This document shows, piece by piece, positions 8,577-17,113 of a stretch of 64,000 nt of DNA; position 1 is the stretch's first letter, and each line of letters starts with the position of its first letter. The translations under genes and the position numbers were made by a program. The stretch is from Fulvivirga sediminis (GTDB lineage: Bacteria > Bacteroidota > Bacteroidia > Cytophagales > Cyclobacteriaceae), in NCBI RefSeq assembly GCF_016757215.1, contig NZ_JAESIY010000003.1:124001-188000 (forward strand), given 5' to 3'. Under the pieces are notes generated by a model. It saw only the letters and a list, made by a program, of their open reading frames with translations. It was not told the DNA's origin and searched no databases.

Positions 8577-9941
8577 ATGGCAAAGAATCAAAAATCAAAT
8601 AAGTGGTTATACTGGTTAATTGGAGGGCTTATCCTACTCGTAGTTTTTCTGGTTGCAGCTAAGTCTGCGGGTATAATAGGCAATTCTGGAGAGATAGAAG
8701 TAGAACTGGCTAAGGCTAAAAAAGTTTCTATAATCGAAAAAGTAAGTGCATCTGGTATGGTGCAGCCCGTGGTAGAAGTGAAGCTGAGTCCGGAGGTTTC
8801 TGGAGAGTTAATAGAATTGAATATTGAGGAAGGGGACTCTGTAAGTGAAGGTGAGGTTTTGGCTAAAATCAGACCTGATAACTTTGAGGCTTCAGTGGAG
8901 CAATCTTTAGCTTCGTTAAACCAGCAAAGAGCCAATGTAGCTTCTTCAGAGGCCTCTTTGTCAAGAGCGGAGGCCACTTTGCAAACAGCGGAATTAGAAT
9001 ATAAACGGCAGAAAAAACTATATGATCAAGAAGTGATTTCTGATGCAGATTGGCAACAAGCAGAACAAAGCTATGCCGTAGCTAAGAATGATTATAAATC
9101 GGCACAGAAGTCATTGGAAGCAGCGAGATATATTGTAAAGAGTAGTCAGGCATCTTTAAGTCAGGCTCAGGAAAACTTAAGAAGAACCACGGTAACAGCA
9201 CCTATGAGTGGCACTATATCTAAGCTTAACGTAGAGGCGGGTGAAACCGTTCTTGGTACACAGCAATTTCAAGGAACTGAAATCATGAGAATTGCTGACC
9301 TCAATAAAATGGAAGTGCGTGTAGATGTGAATGAGAATGATATCATAAGAGTATCTTTAGGAGACACTGCCATTATAGATGTAGATGCCTACTCTCATCT
9401 CGATAAGGATTTTAAAGGATTGGTTACCTCCATAGCCAATACTGCTAATGAGAAAACTACTTCAGATGCTGTTACAGAATTTGAAGTAAGGATTAGAATA
9501 TTGAATTCATCTTATGAAGATTTAGTGAAGGAAGGCAACCGTTTTCCTTTCCGTCCTGGCATGACGGCCAGTGTTGATATTATTACCAGCAGTAAATCTG
9601 GAGTGCTGGCGGTGCCACTTTCATCAGTAACCACACGTGATGCAGAAAAAGCAAAAACAGATGATGGTGAGGATGGTGAAAAGGCCACTGATAGAGGCAA
9701 GTCCAAAGGAGGGAAAGATGATATAAAGGAGGTGGTATTTGTTAATGAAGGCGGAATTGCGAAAATGCGAGAAGTGAAGACGGGTATCAGCGATTATGAA
9801 AATATCGAGATTGTAGAAGGAATAAAGGATGGCGAAGAAATAATTAGTGGTCCATTTTTAGCGGTATCTAAACGTTTGGAAGATGGGAAGCCAATAGCTG
9901 TAGATGAGGAGACGGATGCAAGTGGAGATGAAAAACCTTAA
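8577..9941 (+). CDS. HlyD/MacA-type periplasmic adaptor of an efflux system
   Basis: 454 residues: N-terminal TM anchor (~12-32), split lipoyl/barrel-sandwich halves (VVEVKLSPEVSGELIELNIEEGDSV and APMSGTISKLNVEAGETV regions), a long alpha-hairpin between them (~100-200, rich in A, S, Q, E), and a beta-barrel/membrane-proximal part to the end. This architecture matches MacA-like adaptors that bridge an ABC or RND pump to TolC. A 30-residue highly charged, low-complexity insert (about 350-385, with DDGEDGEKATDRGKSKGGKDD inside) sits in the membrane-proximal part and is unusual. No MacB-type permease follows; the operon ends at a terminator. The pump must be encoded elsewhere. Confidence 0.9.
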   Translation: MAKNQKSNKWLYWLIGGLILLVVFLVAAKSAGIIGNSGEIEVELAKAKKVSIIEKVSASGMVQPVVEVKLSPEVSGELIELNIEEGDSVSEGEVLAKIRPDNFEASVEQSLASLNQQRANVASSEASLSRAEATLQTAELEYKRQKKLYDQEVISDADWQQAEQSYAVAKNDYKSAQKSLEAARYIVKSSQASLSQAQENLRRTTVTAPMSGTISKLNVEAGETVLGTQQFQGTEIMRIADLNKMEVRVDVNENDIIRVSLGDTAIIDVDAYSHLDKDFKGLVTSIANTANEKTTSDAVTEFEVRIRILNSSYEDLVKEGNRFPFRPGMTASVDIITSSKSGVLAVPLSSVTTRDAEKAKTDDGEDGEKATDRGKSKGGKDDIKEVVFVNEGGIAKMREVKTGISDYENIEIVEGIKDGEEIISGPFLAVSKRLEDGKPIAVDEETDASGDEKP

Positions 9942-9970
9942 TATAAACTGAATTATTACCCTTATTGAAG

Positions 9971-10004
9971 AAAGAGTTCTGCTGAAAAGTGGAACTCTTT
10001 TTTG
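9971..10004 (+). terminator. Intrinsic terminator after efflux genes
   Basis: A 9-bp perfect stem (AAAGAGTTC, 9971-9979, with GAACTCTTT, 9992-10000) closes a 12-base loop and is followed by T residues. It lies 30 bases past the adaptor stop codon. Confidence 0.8.
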
Positions 10005-10078
10005 TTATTGGATAAAAAGTTAGAAAGATGGCTGGCAAATATTACTTTTGTAAGATTGATATAAACGTATAATTCATT

Positions 10079-10852
10079 TTGGGAAATCCAGTACTGATCT
10101 CAGGCGTTATAATTACGTACAACGAGGAAAGGAATATAGAGGCTTGCATTCGGTCTATTAAAGATGTAGTAGATGAAATAGTTGTTGTAGATTCATACAG
10201 CACCGATAAAACGCCTGAAATTTGCAAAAAGTTAGGAGTAGTATTTCTACAGCAACCTTTTGAGGGCCATATCGAACAAAAAAACTATGCTATGCAGCAG
10301 GCCGCTCATGATCATATCTTAGCGCTCGATGCTGATGAAAGGCTGTCTCCAGAGCTAAGTAGCTTCATTAAACAGGTGAAATTCAATTGGCAATATGATG
10401 CATATCGCTTCAATCGGTCAAATAATTATTGCGGAGCCTGGTTAAAAAGATCTTGGTATCCTGATGCCAAACTTAGGTTGTGGGATAGAAATAAGGGGCA
10501 TTGGGGAGGAACTAATCCTCACGACAAAGTGGTCATGGATGAGACTACTACCATTAAGCATGTTAAGCATGATATTCTTCATTATGCTTATGCAAATTTG
10601 GAAGAGCATTACGATCAGGTGAAAAAGTTTGCTATTATTGCGGCTAATGCGAAATATAGAAAAGGTAAAAAAGTCTATTTTTTTATTCATGTTATACTGA
10701 ATCCATGGTATAAGTTCTTTAGAAAATATGTACTGAGATTGGGATTTTTAGATGGATATTATGGTTTTATATTTAGTGGACTAACTGCTTACCTTAATTT
10801 TATGAAGTATTTGAGGTTGTGGGAGTTAAATAGAAATGAAAAAAGAAAATGA
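10079..10852 (+). CDS. Family 2 glycosyltransferase (WaaE/KdtX-like)
   Basis: 257 residues, GT-A fold. The N-terminal LISGVIITYNEERNIEACIRSI nucleotide-sugar segment, the VVVDSYSTDKTPEI segment and the LALDADERLS metal-binding DxD-type motif (~residues 81-90) mark the WaaE-like branch of GT2, which adds sugars to lipopolysaccharide core or other surface glycans at the cytoplasmic membrane face. A C-terminal hydrophobic amphipathic region (from ~200) suits membrane association. The start is TTG at 10079: an in-frame stop lies just upstream and no ATG precedes the conserved core. It overlaps the next glycosyltransferase by ATGA. Confidence 0.88.
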   Translation: MGNPVLISGVIITYNEERNIEACIRSIKDVVDEIVVVDSYSTDKTPEICKKLGVVFLQQPFEGHIEQKNYAMQQAAHDHILALDADERLSPELSSFIKQVKFNWQYDAYRFNRSNNYCGAWLKRSWYPDAKLRLWDRNKGHWGGTNPHDKVVMDETTTIKHVKHDILHYAYANLEEHYDQVKKFAIIAANAKYRKGKKVYFFIHVILNPWYKFFRKYVLRLGFLDGYYGFIFSGLTAYLNFMKYLRLWELNRNEKRK

Positions 10853-11676
10853 TGCAGGATAAAAAAATATCAGTTATCATGGCTACCTATAATATGCCCG
10901 AATGGCTGGAAAAGGTGCTTTGGGGTTATGAAAATCAAACTTTCAAAAATTTTGAAGTAATAATTGCTGATGATGGAAGTGGAGAAGAGACGCAGCAGAT
11001 TATAGAAAGATTCAAAAAAGAGTCGCCTTTAGATATTGTACACCTGTGGCATGAAGATGAAGGGTATAGGAGACAAACCATTTTAAATGTGGCTATACAA
11101 AAAGCCAAGTACGATTATGTACTCTTTACTGATGGAGATTGTATCCCTCGTGCCGATTTTGTGGAGACCCACGCTGTTTTTATGGAAAAAGGAAGATTTC
11201 TTTCAGGAGGGTACTGCAAACTTTCTATGGATGTGAGCAAGGCTATTACAGAAGAAGATATTAAGTCTCAAAAATGTTTTGATATAGAGTGGTTGAAAAG
11301 TCAGGGTTTTCATGGAACTTCTCAGTTTAGAAAGTTAGGAGCTCAAGGTAAATGGGCTAATTTCCTTGATTTCATTACCCCGGCTAATGCCTCTTTTAAT
11401 AATTGTAATAGCTCTGCATACAAAGCGGACTTGCTCAGTGTAAACGGTTATGATGAGCGAATGAGATATGGTGGGCCGGATAGAGAAATTGGAGAAAGGC
11501 TAGAGAACTATGGAGTGAAAGGCAAACAAATAAGACACAGGGCTATTTGCTTGCATTTGGATCATTCTCGAGGATATAAAACAAAGGAATCCTTAGAGGC
11601 TAATTTGGCTATTAGAAGAAATACAAGAAAAAATAAAGTAACAAAAACCCCATTCGGAATAGAGAAGCAACAGTAA
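10849..11676 (+). CDS. Family 2 glycosyltransferase with GT7-like C-terminus
   Basis: 275 residues. KKISVIMATYNMPEWLEKVL is the GT2 start, IIADDGSGEETQQI the UDP-sugar contact region and LFTDGDCIPRADF the DxD motif (~residues 89-101). The C-terminal part (NGYDERMRYGGPDREIGERL) resembles the acceptor/catalytic end seen in galactosyltransferase-like bacterial GT2 proteins. Translationally coupled upstream (4-base ATGA overlap) and directly abutting the next gene, so the three transferases are one operon building a surface glycan or LPS core. Acceptor unknown. Confidence 0.88.
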   Translation: MMQDKKISVIMATYNMPEWLEKVLWGYENQTFKNFEVIIADDGSGEETQQIIERFKKESPLDIVHLWHEDEGYRRQTILNVAIQKAKYDYVLFTDGDCIPRADFVETHAVFMEKGRFLSGGYCKLSMDVSKAITEEDIKSQKCFDIEWLKSQGFHGTSQFRKLGAQGKWANFLDFITPANASFNNCNSSAYKADLLSVNGYDERMRYGGPDREIGERLENYGVKGKQIRHRAICLHLDHSRGYKTKESLEANLAIRRNTRKNKVTKTPFGIEKQQ

Positions 11677-12660
11677 ATGAAACTAAACATTTTAATTGTA
11701 TTTGACAAGCCTATTCCTGTACTAAAGTATGGAGGAATACAGAGAATAGTTTGGTGGCTGGGTAAGGAATTAGTAAGTCAGGGGCATAATGTTACTTTTT
11801 TAGTGGGAGAAGGATCATCCTGTCCTTTTGCAGATGTAAAAGTTTACAATCGTGAGGTCAGCTTGGTAGACCAAATTCCAGAGGGTACTGATGTAGTGCA
11901 CTCTTATATTCCTATACAAGAACCTTTGCCTGTTCCGTATCTTATCCATATGGAGTCGAACACAAAGGCGGCTTCTTATGATAAAAATACAGTTTTTGTT
12001 TCAGGTAATCATGCTAAGAGGCATCATGCGGAATGCTTCGTTTATAACGGCTTAGACCCTGACGACTATGGTAAACCTGATTTTTCTAAGAAGAAAAACC
12101 ATTTACACTTTTTAGGTAAGGCAGCATGGCGTGTTAAGAATATTAAGGGAGCTATCCATGTGGCTCAAAAGGCTGGTCGGCACTTACATGTGTTGGGTGG
12201 TTCAAGGGTGAACTTTCACATGGGCTTTAGGTTTACTATCGACCCTAAAATGCACTTCTATGGTATGATAGGAGGGGAGGCTAAAAATAAAGTGATGAAT
12301 GATTCTGGGGGGCTTCTTTTTCCTGTTATATGGCACGAACCTTTTGGTATAGCCATAACAGAAAGTATGTATTTTGGCTGTCCTGTATTTGCTACTCCTT
12401 ATGGGGCTATTCCTGAAATTGTAGATGAAGAGAGTGGTTGTCTTTCTAATATATCAGCTGAGCTTATAGATCATATCAAAGAAAATAGAAGTTATGATCC
12501 ACAGCGAATTCATGAACGAGTGATGGATGTTTTTACGGTGAAACAGATGACTGACTCCTTTTTGAAATTATACGAAAAGGTTATGAACGGAGAATCGTTG
12601 AATAAAGAGATTCCATATTATGATATGGATACTCATGAAAAATTCTTGCCTTTTGATTAG
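11677..12660 (+). CDS. Family 4 (GT-B) glycosyltransferase
   Basis: 327 residues starting on the base after the preceding stop. The N-terminal glycine-rich loop KYGGIQRIVWWLGKELVSQGHNV is typical of GT-B enzymes, and the C-terminal donor site has HEPFGIAITESMYFGCPVFATPYGAIPEIV, the EPFG-x4-E motif of GT4. It is somewhat short for GT4 (usually ~360-380), with a compact N-terminal domain. Third gene of a glycan-assembly operon. No sugar-nucleotide or polymerase genes are adjacent, so product specificity is not deducible. Confidence 0.88.
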   Translation: MKLNILIVFDKPIPVLKYGGIQRIVWWLGKELVSQGHNVTFLVGEGSSCPFADVKVYNREVSLVDQIPEGTDVVHSYIPIQEPLPVPYLIHMESNTKAASYDKNTVFVSGNHAKRHHAECFVYNGLDPDDYGKPDFSKKKNHLHFLGKAAWRVKNIKGAIHVAQKAGRHLHVLGGSRVNFHMGFRFTIDPKMHFYGMIGGEAKNKVMNDSGGLLFPVIWHEPFGIAITESMYFGCPVFATPYGAIPEIVDEESGCLSNISAELIDHIKENRSYDPQRIHERVMDVFTVKQMTDSFLKLYEKVMNGESLNKEIPYYDMDTHEKFLPFD

Positions 12661-12664
12661 TCGT

Positions 12665-13594
12665 TTAGAGCTTTTGCAGCCACGCAAAAAACTCCATTAA
12701 CCAAGCTACGCCTATATGTATGAGAACGCCGCCGAATATACTGCGGCTCTCTAAGGCGATTACTCCGAGAATATATCCACCAATAATAGAGCTGATGGCT
12801 TCTCCTTCAGGTTTACCAAAGTGATAGAAGCAGTACGTGACCACCATGGGGAGAACTACATTTCTACCGCAGATACTGCATAGTGCTAGTATCATAAAGC
12901 CCCTGAACATAAGCTCTATAGTAAGGAAATTCCAACCATAGGCCAGCTCATAAATAATAGCAGGTACCCATTTGGGTGATTGTAAGGCATAATAGGCCGA
13001 ATTATTTTTGTAGAGAGGGTAGTGGTTGGCAAAGTTGTCAGTGAAAGAAGCCAGTGCAATTAAAGGGATCATCACGACCAGTATAAAAAGGTAAGGCTTG
13101 TGGTTAAAGCCTTTAACTGTTAGTCCATAGAAGCTTTTTTGCTGAGTGTCATAGTATTTATAAAAAAGAACTAAGGGGATAATGGTTGTGAAAATATTGA
13201 CTAGATTTTTAGAAACTCTTGATGCCCAATACTGAAGTGCCACATCCATAAATTCCTTGATAAGTATGTTGTGGTAATGAAAGGCGGTATCAACAGCTAG
13301 TATAGTTAAAATGAGTAAGCTTTTTATCCAATATTCCTTATTCTTAAAAATGTGCCATTCATTTTTAAAATAGGCCATAATAATAGTGGCCGAATAATAG
13401 GCAAAGCAATAAAATAGAAAATAATAAAATAGTCTTATGCTCTTACCGTAATAACTGTCTAGAACTGAATCTTCAAAATCGAAGTAATAGTTTAAAGACA
13501 TAGCTATAGCCAAGAAAGCAGCAATAGCCAGGTAGTATGATGCCTGAAAATCCTCTTTGAGGTGTATTTTCAGGTACTTTAATATTTGCTTCAA
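12665..13594 (-). CDS. CPBP-family membrane protein (Abi/CAAX protease-like)
   Basis: 309 residues with about eight hydrophobic segments. The C-terminal third carries the CPBP motifs: NFLTIELMFRGFMI (family EExxxR), FYHFGKP (second motif, histidine) and GGVLIHIGVAWL (third histidine motif). The first glutamate of the EE pair is replaced (ILE-GLU, IELMFR), so proteolytic activity is less sure. Members process prenylated or other membrane substrates or act in bacteriocin immunity; the role here is unknown. It is four bases from the stop of the convergent glycosyltransferase. Confidence 0.78.
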   Translation of the reverse strand: MKQILKYLKIHLKEDFQASYYLAIAAFLAIAMSLNYYFDFEDSVLDSYYGKSIRLFYYFLFYCFAYYSATIIMAYFKNEWHIFKNKEYWIKSLLILTILAVDTAFHYHNILIKEFMDVALQYWASRVSKNLVNIFTTIIPLVLFYKYYDTQQKSFYGLTVKGFNHKPYLFILVVMIPLIALASFTDNFANHYPLYKNNSAYYALQSPKWVPAIIYELAYGWNFLTIELMFRGFMILALCSICGRNVVLPMVVTYCFYHFGKPEGEAISSIIGGYILGVIALESRSIFGGVLIHIGVAWLMEFFAWLQKL

Positions 13595-13597
13595 AAT

Positions 13598-14170
13598 TTA
13601 AAACTTGGAGTGAAGTACTTCATAAACTCTATGCACCGGCAGGCCTGCCACGTTATAGTAGGAGCCTTGCATATTAACTATACCAATCATGCCTATCCAC
13701 TCCTGTATGCCATAAGCTCCGGCTTTGTCATAGGGCTTGTAGTTATTTACATAAAATTCTATTTCTTCGTGGCGAAGCTCTTTAAATGTTATTTCTGTAA
13801 TATCGGAAATGATGTGTTTTTGATCCTTATCAGCTATGCATACCCCAGAGCAAACGGTATGACTTTTACCAGACATAGACCTAAGCATATTACATGCTTC
13901 ATCATAGTCTGCAGGCTTGCCTAAAACTTTTCCATCTACAATAACTACCGTATCAGCGGTAATGATTATTTCGTCTTTTATCTCAGGTAGAAAGGCGTTG
14001 GCTTTTTTTTCTGATAAAAAAGGAGCTACTTCTAAAGCAGGCAGGTCTGGATGATAAGTTTCCTCTACCTCTTTGGTGCGTACTTCGAACTGAAAGCCCA
14101 TGGCCTCCATGAGCTGTTGTCTTCTTGGCGACTTAGAAGCAAGGATCAGGGATCGGTCGAAATTCTTCAT
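13598..14170 (-). CDS. maf: Maf-like nucleoside triphosphate pyrophosphatase
   Basis: 190 residues from the ATG at 14170. The family N-terminus LILASKSPRRQQLMEAMGF is at residues ~6-24, preceded by only a few residues with this start; the longer frame to 14248 would add an unlikely tail overlapping the DUF1015 gene further. IITADTVVIVDGKVLGKPAD is the catalytic segment with its conserved aspartate, and DKAGAYGIQEW is the Maf C-terminal signature. Maf enzymes hydrolyse non-canonical or modified nucleotides (dTTP/UTP-type) to limit misincorporation. It overlaps the end of the DUF1015 gene by 38 bases, indicating a shared transcript. Confidence 0.92.
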   Translation of the reverse strand: MKNFDRSLILASKSPRRQQLMEAMGFQFEVRTKEVEETYHPDLPALEVAPFLSEKKANAFLPEIKDEIIITADTVVIVDGKVLGKPADYDEACNMLRSMSGKSHTVCSGVCIADKDQKHIISDITEITFKELRHEEIEFYVNNYKPYDKAGAYGIQEWIGMIGIVNMQGSYYNVAGLPVHRVYEVLHSKF

Positions 14171-15434
14171 TTTTAATAGAGCTAAATAAAAATCCACATA
14201 TAACTTTTGGGTAGAAGTAGGTTGATTTTTGAGGCATAGTTTTACCACTGTAGCAAACCTTTTTCACATCATCCATAGAGATTTCATTAGTAATAATGGC
14301 CATTTGTGCTTTGCCTGTAATTACTTGAGTAAGGCAGTCTCCTATGCTTCTTTCAAAATTTATATTCTCCGATGAGCGCTGATCTTTTCCTTCTATTCCT
14401 AATACCTTATCTATGATAAAATAATGCATTATAGTTAGGTCTAGCTTTTTAACTTCATCGGGGAAGTCCCAAGGATTTTTGTCAAGAGCCTCAGGCTTGA
14501 GCCTTACTTTATATGCATTGTCCTTGAAAATTAATCCAAAAGCCCAAGGTTTGCCTAAAATCACTTCATGAATAGTATGGGCCTCTTCTACAGGTTTTAT
14601 AGTGAAATCTTCCTCTAGCTTGCTAAGGATTACGGCTTCATCAAAATTAGGTAAGCCACTTATAACACGATGGGTAGGTAGAATTCTTAGGTCATCAGAT
14701 TCTGTGTTTGTAAGGAACATCATATGGAAATTATAGCCTTCATCACCTGTATGTTGAGGGTTTTCCTTCATTTTATCTTTACGATATTGGAGCGAACCTT
14801 CATATCTATGGTGTCCATCAGCCAAAATCACCGGCTTTTCTTTGAGAACATGCATAAACCTTTTTATGACTTCTTTGTCATGAATTACACTCAACACATC
14901 TCTTACTCCCTGGTAATCTTCTGTTTCGTATAAGGGACTTTTCATACTTTCGTCCATATACTTCTCCAGTGCAAAGGTGCTGTCTGTATATAAGCCGTGT
15001 GTAGGGCTTACGTTGAGTTCAGTAGCTTTTAACAGATCAATTCTGTCATTGACAGCTTTGGGAATAGTGTTCTCGTGTCTTAAAATTACATTTTCATCCC
15101 AGTCATAAGCTTTTATATTGCAGATAAAGCCTTTGCGGCAATACTTTTTCTGGCTGCCCGGTAGAGAGAAGTGCTGGTAATAAACATAAATACCCGGAAC
15201 AGGGTCTTGCTCTATTACTTTATTATCTTTCCATTCTGATAGCCTTTTGGCTGCAGAGTATGCCTGGTCGTTTTCACTGGGGACAGACAGGTGTACACTG
15301 TTATACAGGGTGTTATAGAGTTTTTTTCTTTGCTTTTCGGAGACTACATCAAATAATGGTGATGTTAAATTTTCTATTTCAGTACTGAGTTCAGAGCTAT
15401 ACCTCCAGGCTCTGAACGGTTGTATTTCGGCCAT
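14133..15434 (-). CDS. DUF1015 family protein
   Basis: About 433 residues from the ATG at 15434, giving the family's usual MAEIQPFRAWRY start; an in-frame ATG at 15470 would overlap the biotin carboxylase and is less likely. DUF1015 proteins are conserved in many bacteria and archaea, with a typical ILADGHHRYEGSLQYR motif seen here (~residues 210-225) and the PQKSTYFYPK end segment. The histidine cluster suggests a metal- or nucleotide-dependent enzyme, but no activity is firmly established that I know of. Genes for it often neighbour serine/phosphoserine metabolism in Bacteroidota; here it sits between biotin carboxylase and maf. Confidence 0.88.
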   Translation of the reverse strand: MAEIQPFRAWRYSSELSTEIENLTSPLFDVVSEKQRKKLYNTLYNSVHLSVPSENDQAYSAAKRLSEWKDNKVIEQDPVPGIYVYYQHFSLPGSQKKYCRKGFICNIKAYDWDENVILRHENTIPKAVNDRIDLLKATELNVSPTHGLYTDSTFALEKYMDESMKSPLYETEDYQGVRDVLSVIHDKEVIKRFMHVLKEKPVILADGHHRYEGSLQYRKDKMKENPQHTGDEGYNFHMMFLTNTESDDLRILPTHRVISGLPNFDEAVILSKLEEDFTIKPVEEAHTIHEVILGKPWAFGLIFKDNAYKVRLKPEALDKNPWDFPDEVKKLDLTIMHYFIIDKVLGIEGKDQRSSENINFERSIGDCLTQVITGKAQMAIITNEISMDDVKKVCYSGKTMPQKSTYFYPKVICGFLFSSIKNEEFRPIPDPCF

Positions 15435-15442
15435 GCTTAAAT

Positions 15443-16948
15443 TTACTGTTTTCTGGCTCTGCTTTTCCACTTAGTCATGGAAGAAGACAGGCCTTTTTTA
15501 TTTTCTTGCTGGTTGCTTTTTGTATTGGTATCAATTAATAAACTGGCGAAAACGGCAGCTATTTCCTCTTCTGATTCATTAGATTCAGATGTTAGTACAT
15601 CAGAAGAAAAGTATTTTTCGACAAATTTAGTGTCAAAATTACCAGATACAAAAGCATCGTGCTGAAGTACATATTTACAAAATTCCAACGTAGTTTCTAT
15701 GCCTGAAATCTCATATTCGTTTATAGCCCTAATCATACGGCTGATAGCCTTGGTCCGATCTTCATCAAAAGTGATGAGTTTAGCGATCATAGGGTCATAG
15801 TGTATAGGTATCTGCATGCCTTCTTCAAAACCATCGTCTACTCTTATACCAGGCCCTTGTGGCCTTTTATAAAGCTTTAGTTTACCTATATCTGGTAAAA
15901 AATTATTTTTAGGATCTTCAGCATACACCCTTACTTCCAGGGCATGGCCGTTGATGCTTAAATCTTCTTGTTTGTATCGTAAAGGAGCTCCTTCAGCTAC
16001 ATATATCTGTTCTTTTACCAAGTCTAACCCGGTTATCTGTTCGGTTACGGGGTGCTCTACCTGTAAACGGGTATTCATTTCCAGAAAGTAAAAATTCAGC
16101 TGATCATCTACAATAAATTCTACGGTTCCAGCCCCATAATATTGGCATGATTTAGCCACATTAATAGCAGCTTGGCCCATTTTGTCTCTGATTTCAGCAG
16201 TGAGCACTGAAGAAGGAGCTTCTTCTATTACTTTTTGATGTCTTCGCTGAATCGAACATTCTCTTTCGAATAGGTGGATAACATTTCCTTGCTGATCTCC
16301 CAATATTTGAAATTCAATGTGTCGTGGAGAGGTCACAAATTTTTCTATAAAAACTGATCCATCTCCAAAAGCGGATTTCGCCTCGCTTACAGCTCTTTCC
16401 ATCTGAGGTTGAAACTCTTCTTCTTTTTCTACTATCCGCATGCCTTTTCCGCCACCGCCTGCACTGGCTTTAATTAAAATAGGGTAACCTATTTCTTTGG
16501 CTATCTCTTTGGCTTCTTCAACATCATCTATGGCTTTTTCAGTACCAGGTACCAGAGGTACGTCAAATTGAGCTACAGCGGCCTTGGCGGCAAGTTTGCT
16601 ACCCATAGTCTCTATGGCTTCAGGAGAAGGACCTATAAATATTATTCCTTCCTTTTGTACCCTTTTGGCAAATGCTGCATTCTCAGAAAGAAAGCCGTAC
16701 CCAGGGTGAATAGCGTCTACTTTCAAACGTTTGCAAACTTCTATTAGTTTCTCTATGTTTAAGTAGGACTCAGAGGAAGGGGGAGGGCCAAGAAGTACGG
16801 CCTCATCAGCCTGACGTACATGAAGAGCCTGACGATCGGCTTCACTAAATACAGCTACGGTGGATATACCCATCTCCTGAGCAGAGCGTATTATTCGTAA
16901 TGCTATTTCGCCTCGATTGGCAACAAGAATTTTATTGATTTTTGGCAT
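15443..16948 (-). CDS. Biotin carboxylase subunit of an acyl-CoA carboxylase
   Basis: 501 residues, an ATP-grasp enzyme that carboxylates biotin on a carrier protein. The N-terminal KILVANRGEIALRIIRSAQEMG, the glycine-rich ASAGGGGKGMRIV ATP loop (~residues 160-172), the FEREC(SIQRRHQK) segment and EMNTRLQVEHPVTEQITG are all intact. The length is between AccC (about 450) and longer propionyl-/methylcrotonyl-CoA subunits; a ~50-residue low-complexity tail rich in S, E, K follows the core. No biotin carrier or carboxyltransferase gene is adjacent, and no biotin-attachment AMKM is present, so it depends on partners elsewhere. Assignment to AccC versus a propionyl-CoA-type subunit is open. Confidence 0.9.
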   Translation of the reverse strand: MPKINKILVANRGEIALRIIRSAQEMGISTVAVFSEADRQALHVRQADEAVLLGPPPSSESYLNIEKLIEVCKRLKVDAIHPGYGFLSENAAFAKRVQKEGIIFIGPSPEAIETMGSKLAAKAAVAQFDVPLVPGTEKAIDDVEEAKEIAKEIGYPILIKASAGGGGKGMRIVEKEEEFQPQMERAVSEAKSAFGDGSVFIEKFVTSPRHIEFQILGDQQGNVIHLFERECSIQRRHQKVIEEAPSSVLTAEIRDKMGQAAINVAKSCQYYGAGTVEFIVDDQLNFYFLEMNTRLQVEHPVTEQITGLDLVKEQIYVAEGAPLRYKQEDLSINGHALEVRVYAEDPKNNFLPDIGKLKLYKRPQGPGIRVDDGFEEGMQIPIHYDPMIAKLITFDEDRTKAISRMIRAINEYEISGIETTLEFCKYVLQHDAFVSGNFDTKFVEKYFSSDVLTSESNESEEEIAAVFASLLIDTNTKSNQQENKKGLSSSMTKWKSRARKQ

Positions 16949-17034
16949 AGAGGACGATTATTGGTTTAGTCACAATGCTAATTAAATATTTGCTATTTTC
17001 TAAATTAGGGTTTAATTAAAATAAACCTACACTT

Positions 17035-17064
17035 TTGAGAAGATGGGTATTAGTGTTAGATTTG
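17035..17064 (+). promoter_or_regulatory. Bacteroidota-type promoter of the sphingolipid gene
   Basis: A -33-like TTG at 17035-17037 is separated by 19 bases from TAGATTTG at 17057-17064, a full match to the Bacteroidota -7 consensus TAnnTTTG. It sits 50 bases upstream of the GTG start at 17114. Confidence 0.55.
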
Positions 17065-17113
17065 TGTGTTTTTTTGAAAGAACAGAACGTTTTAGAACTA
17101 AAAACTAAGAGTA

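Noticed and set aside
14171-14248. Longer N-terminus of Maf
   Set aside because: It would place 26 unrelated residues ahead of the conserved SKSPRR start.
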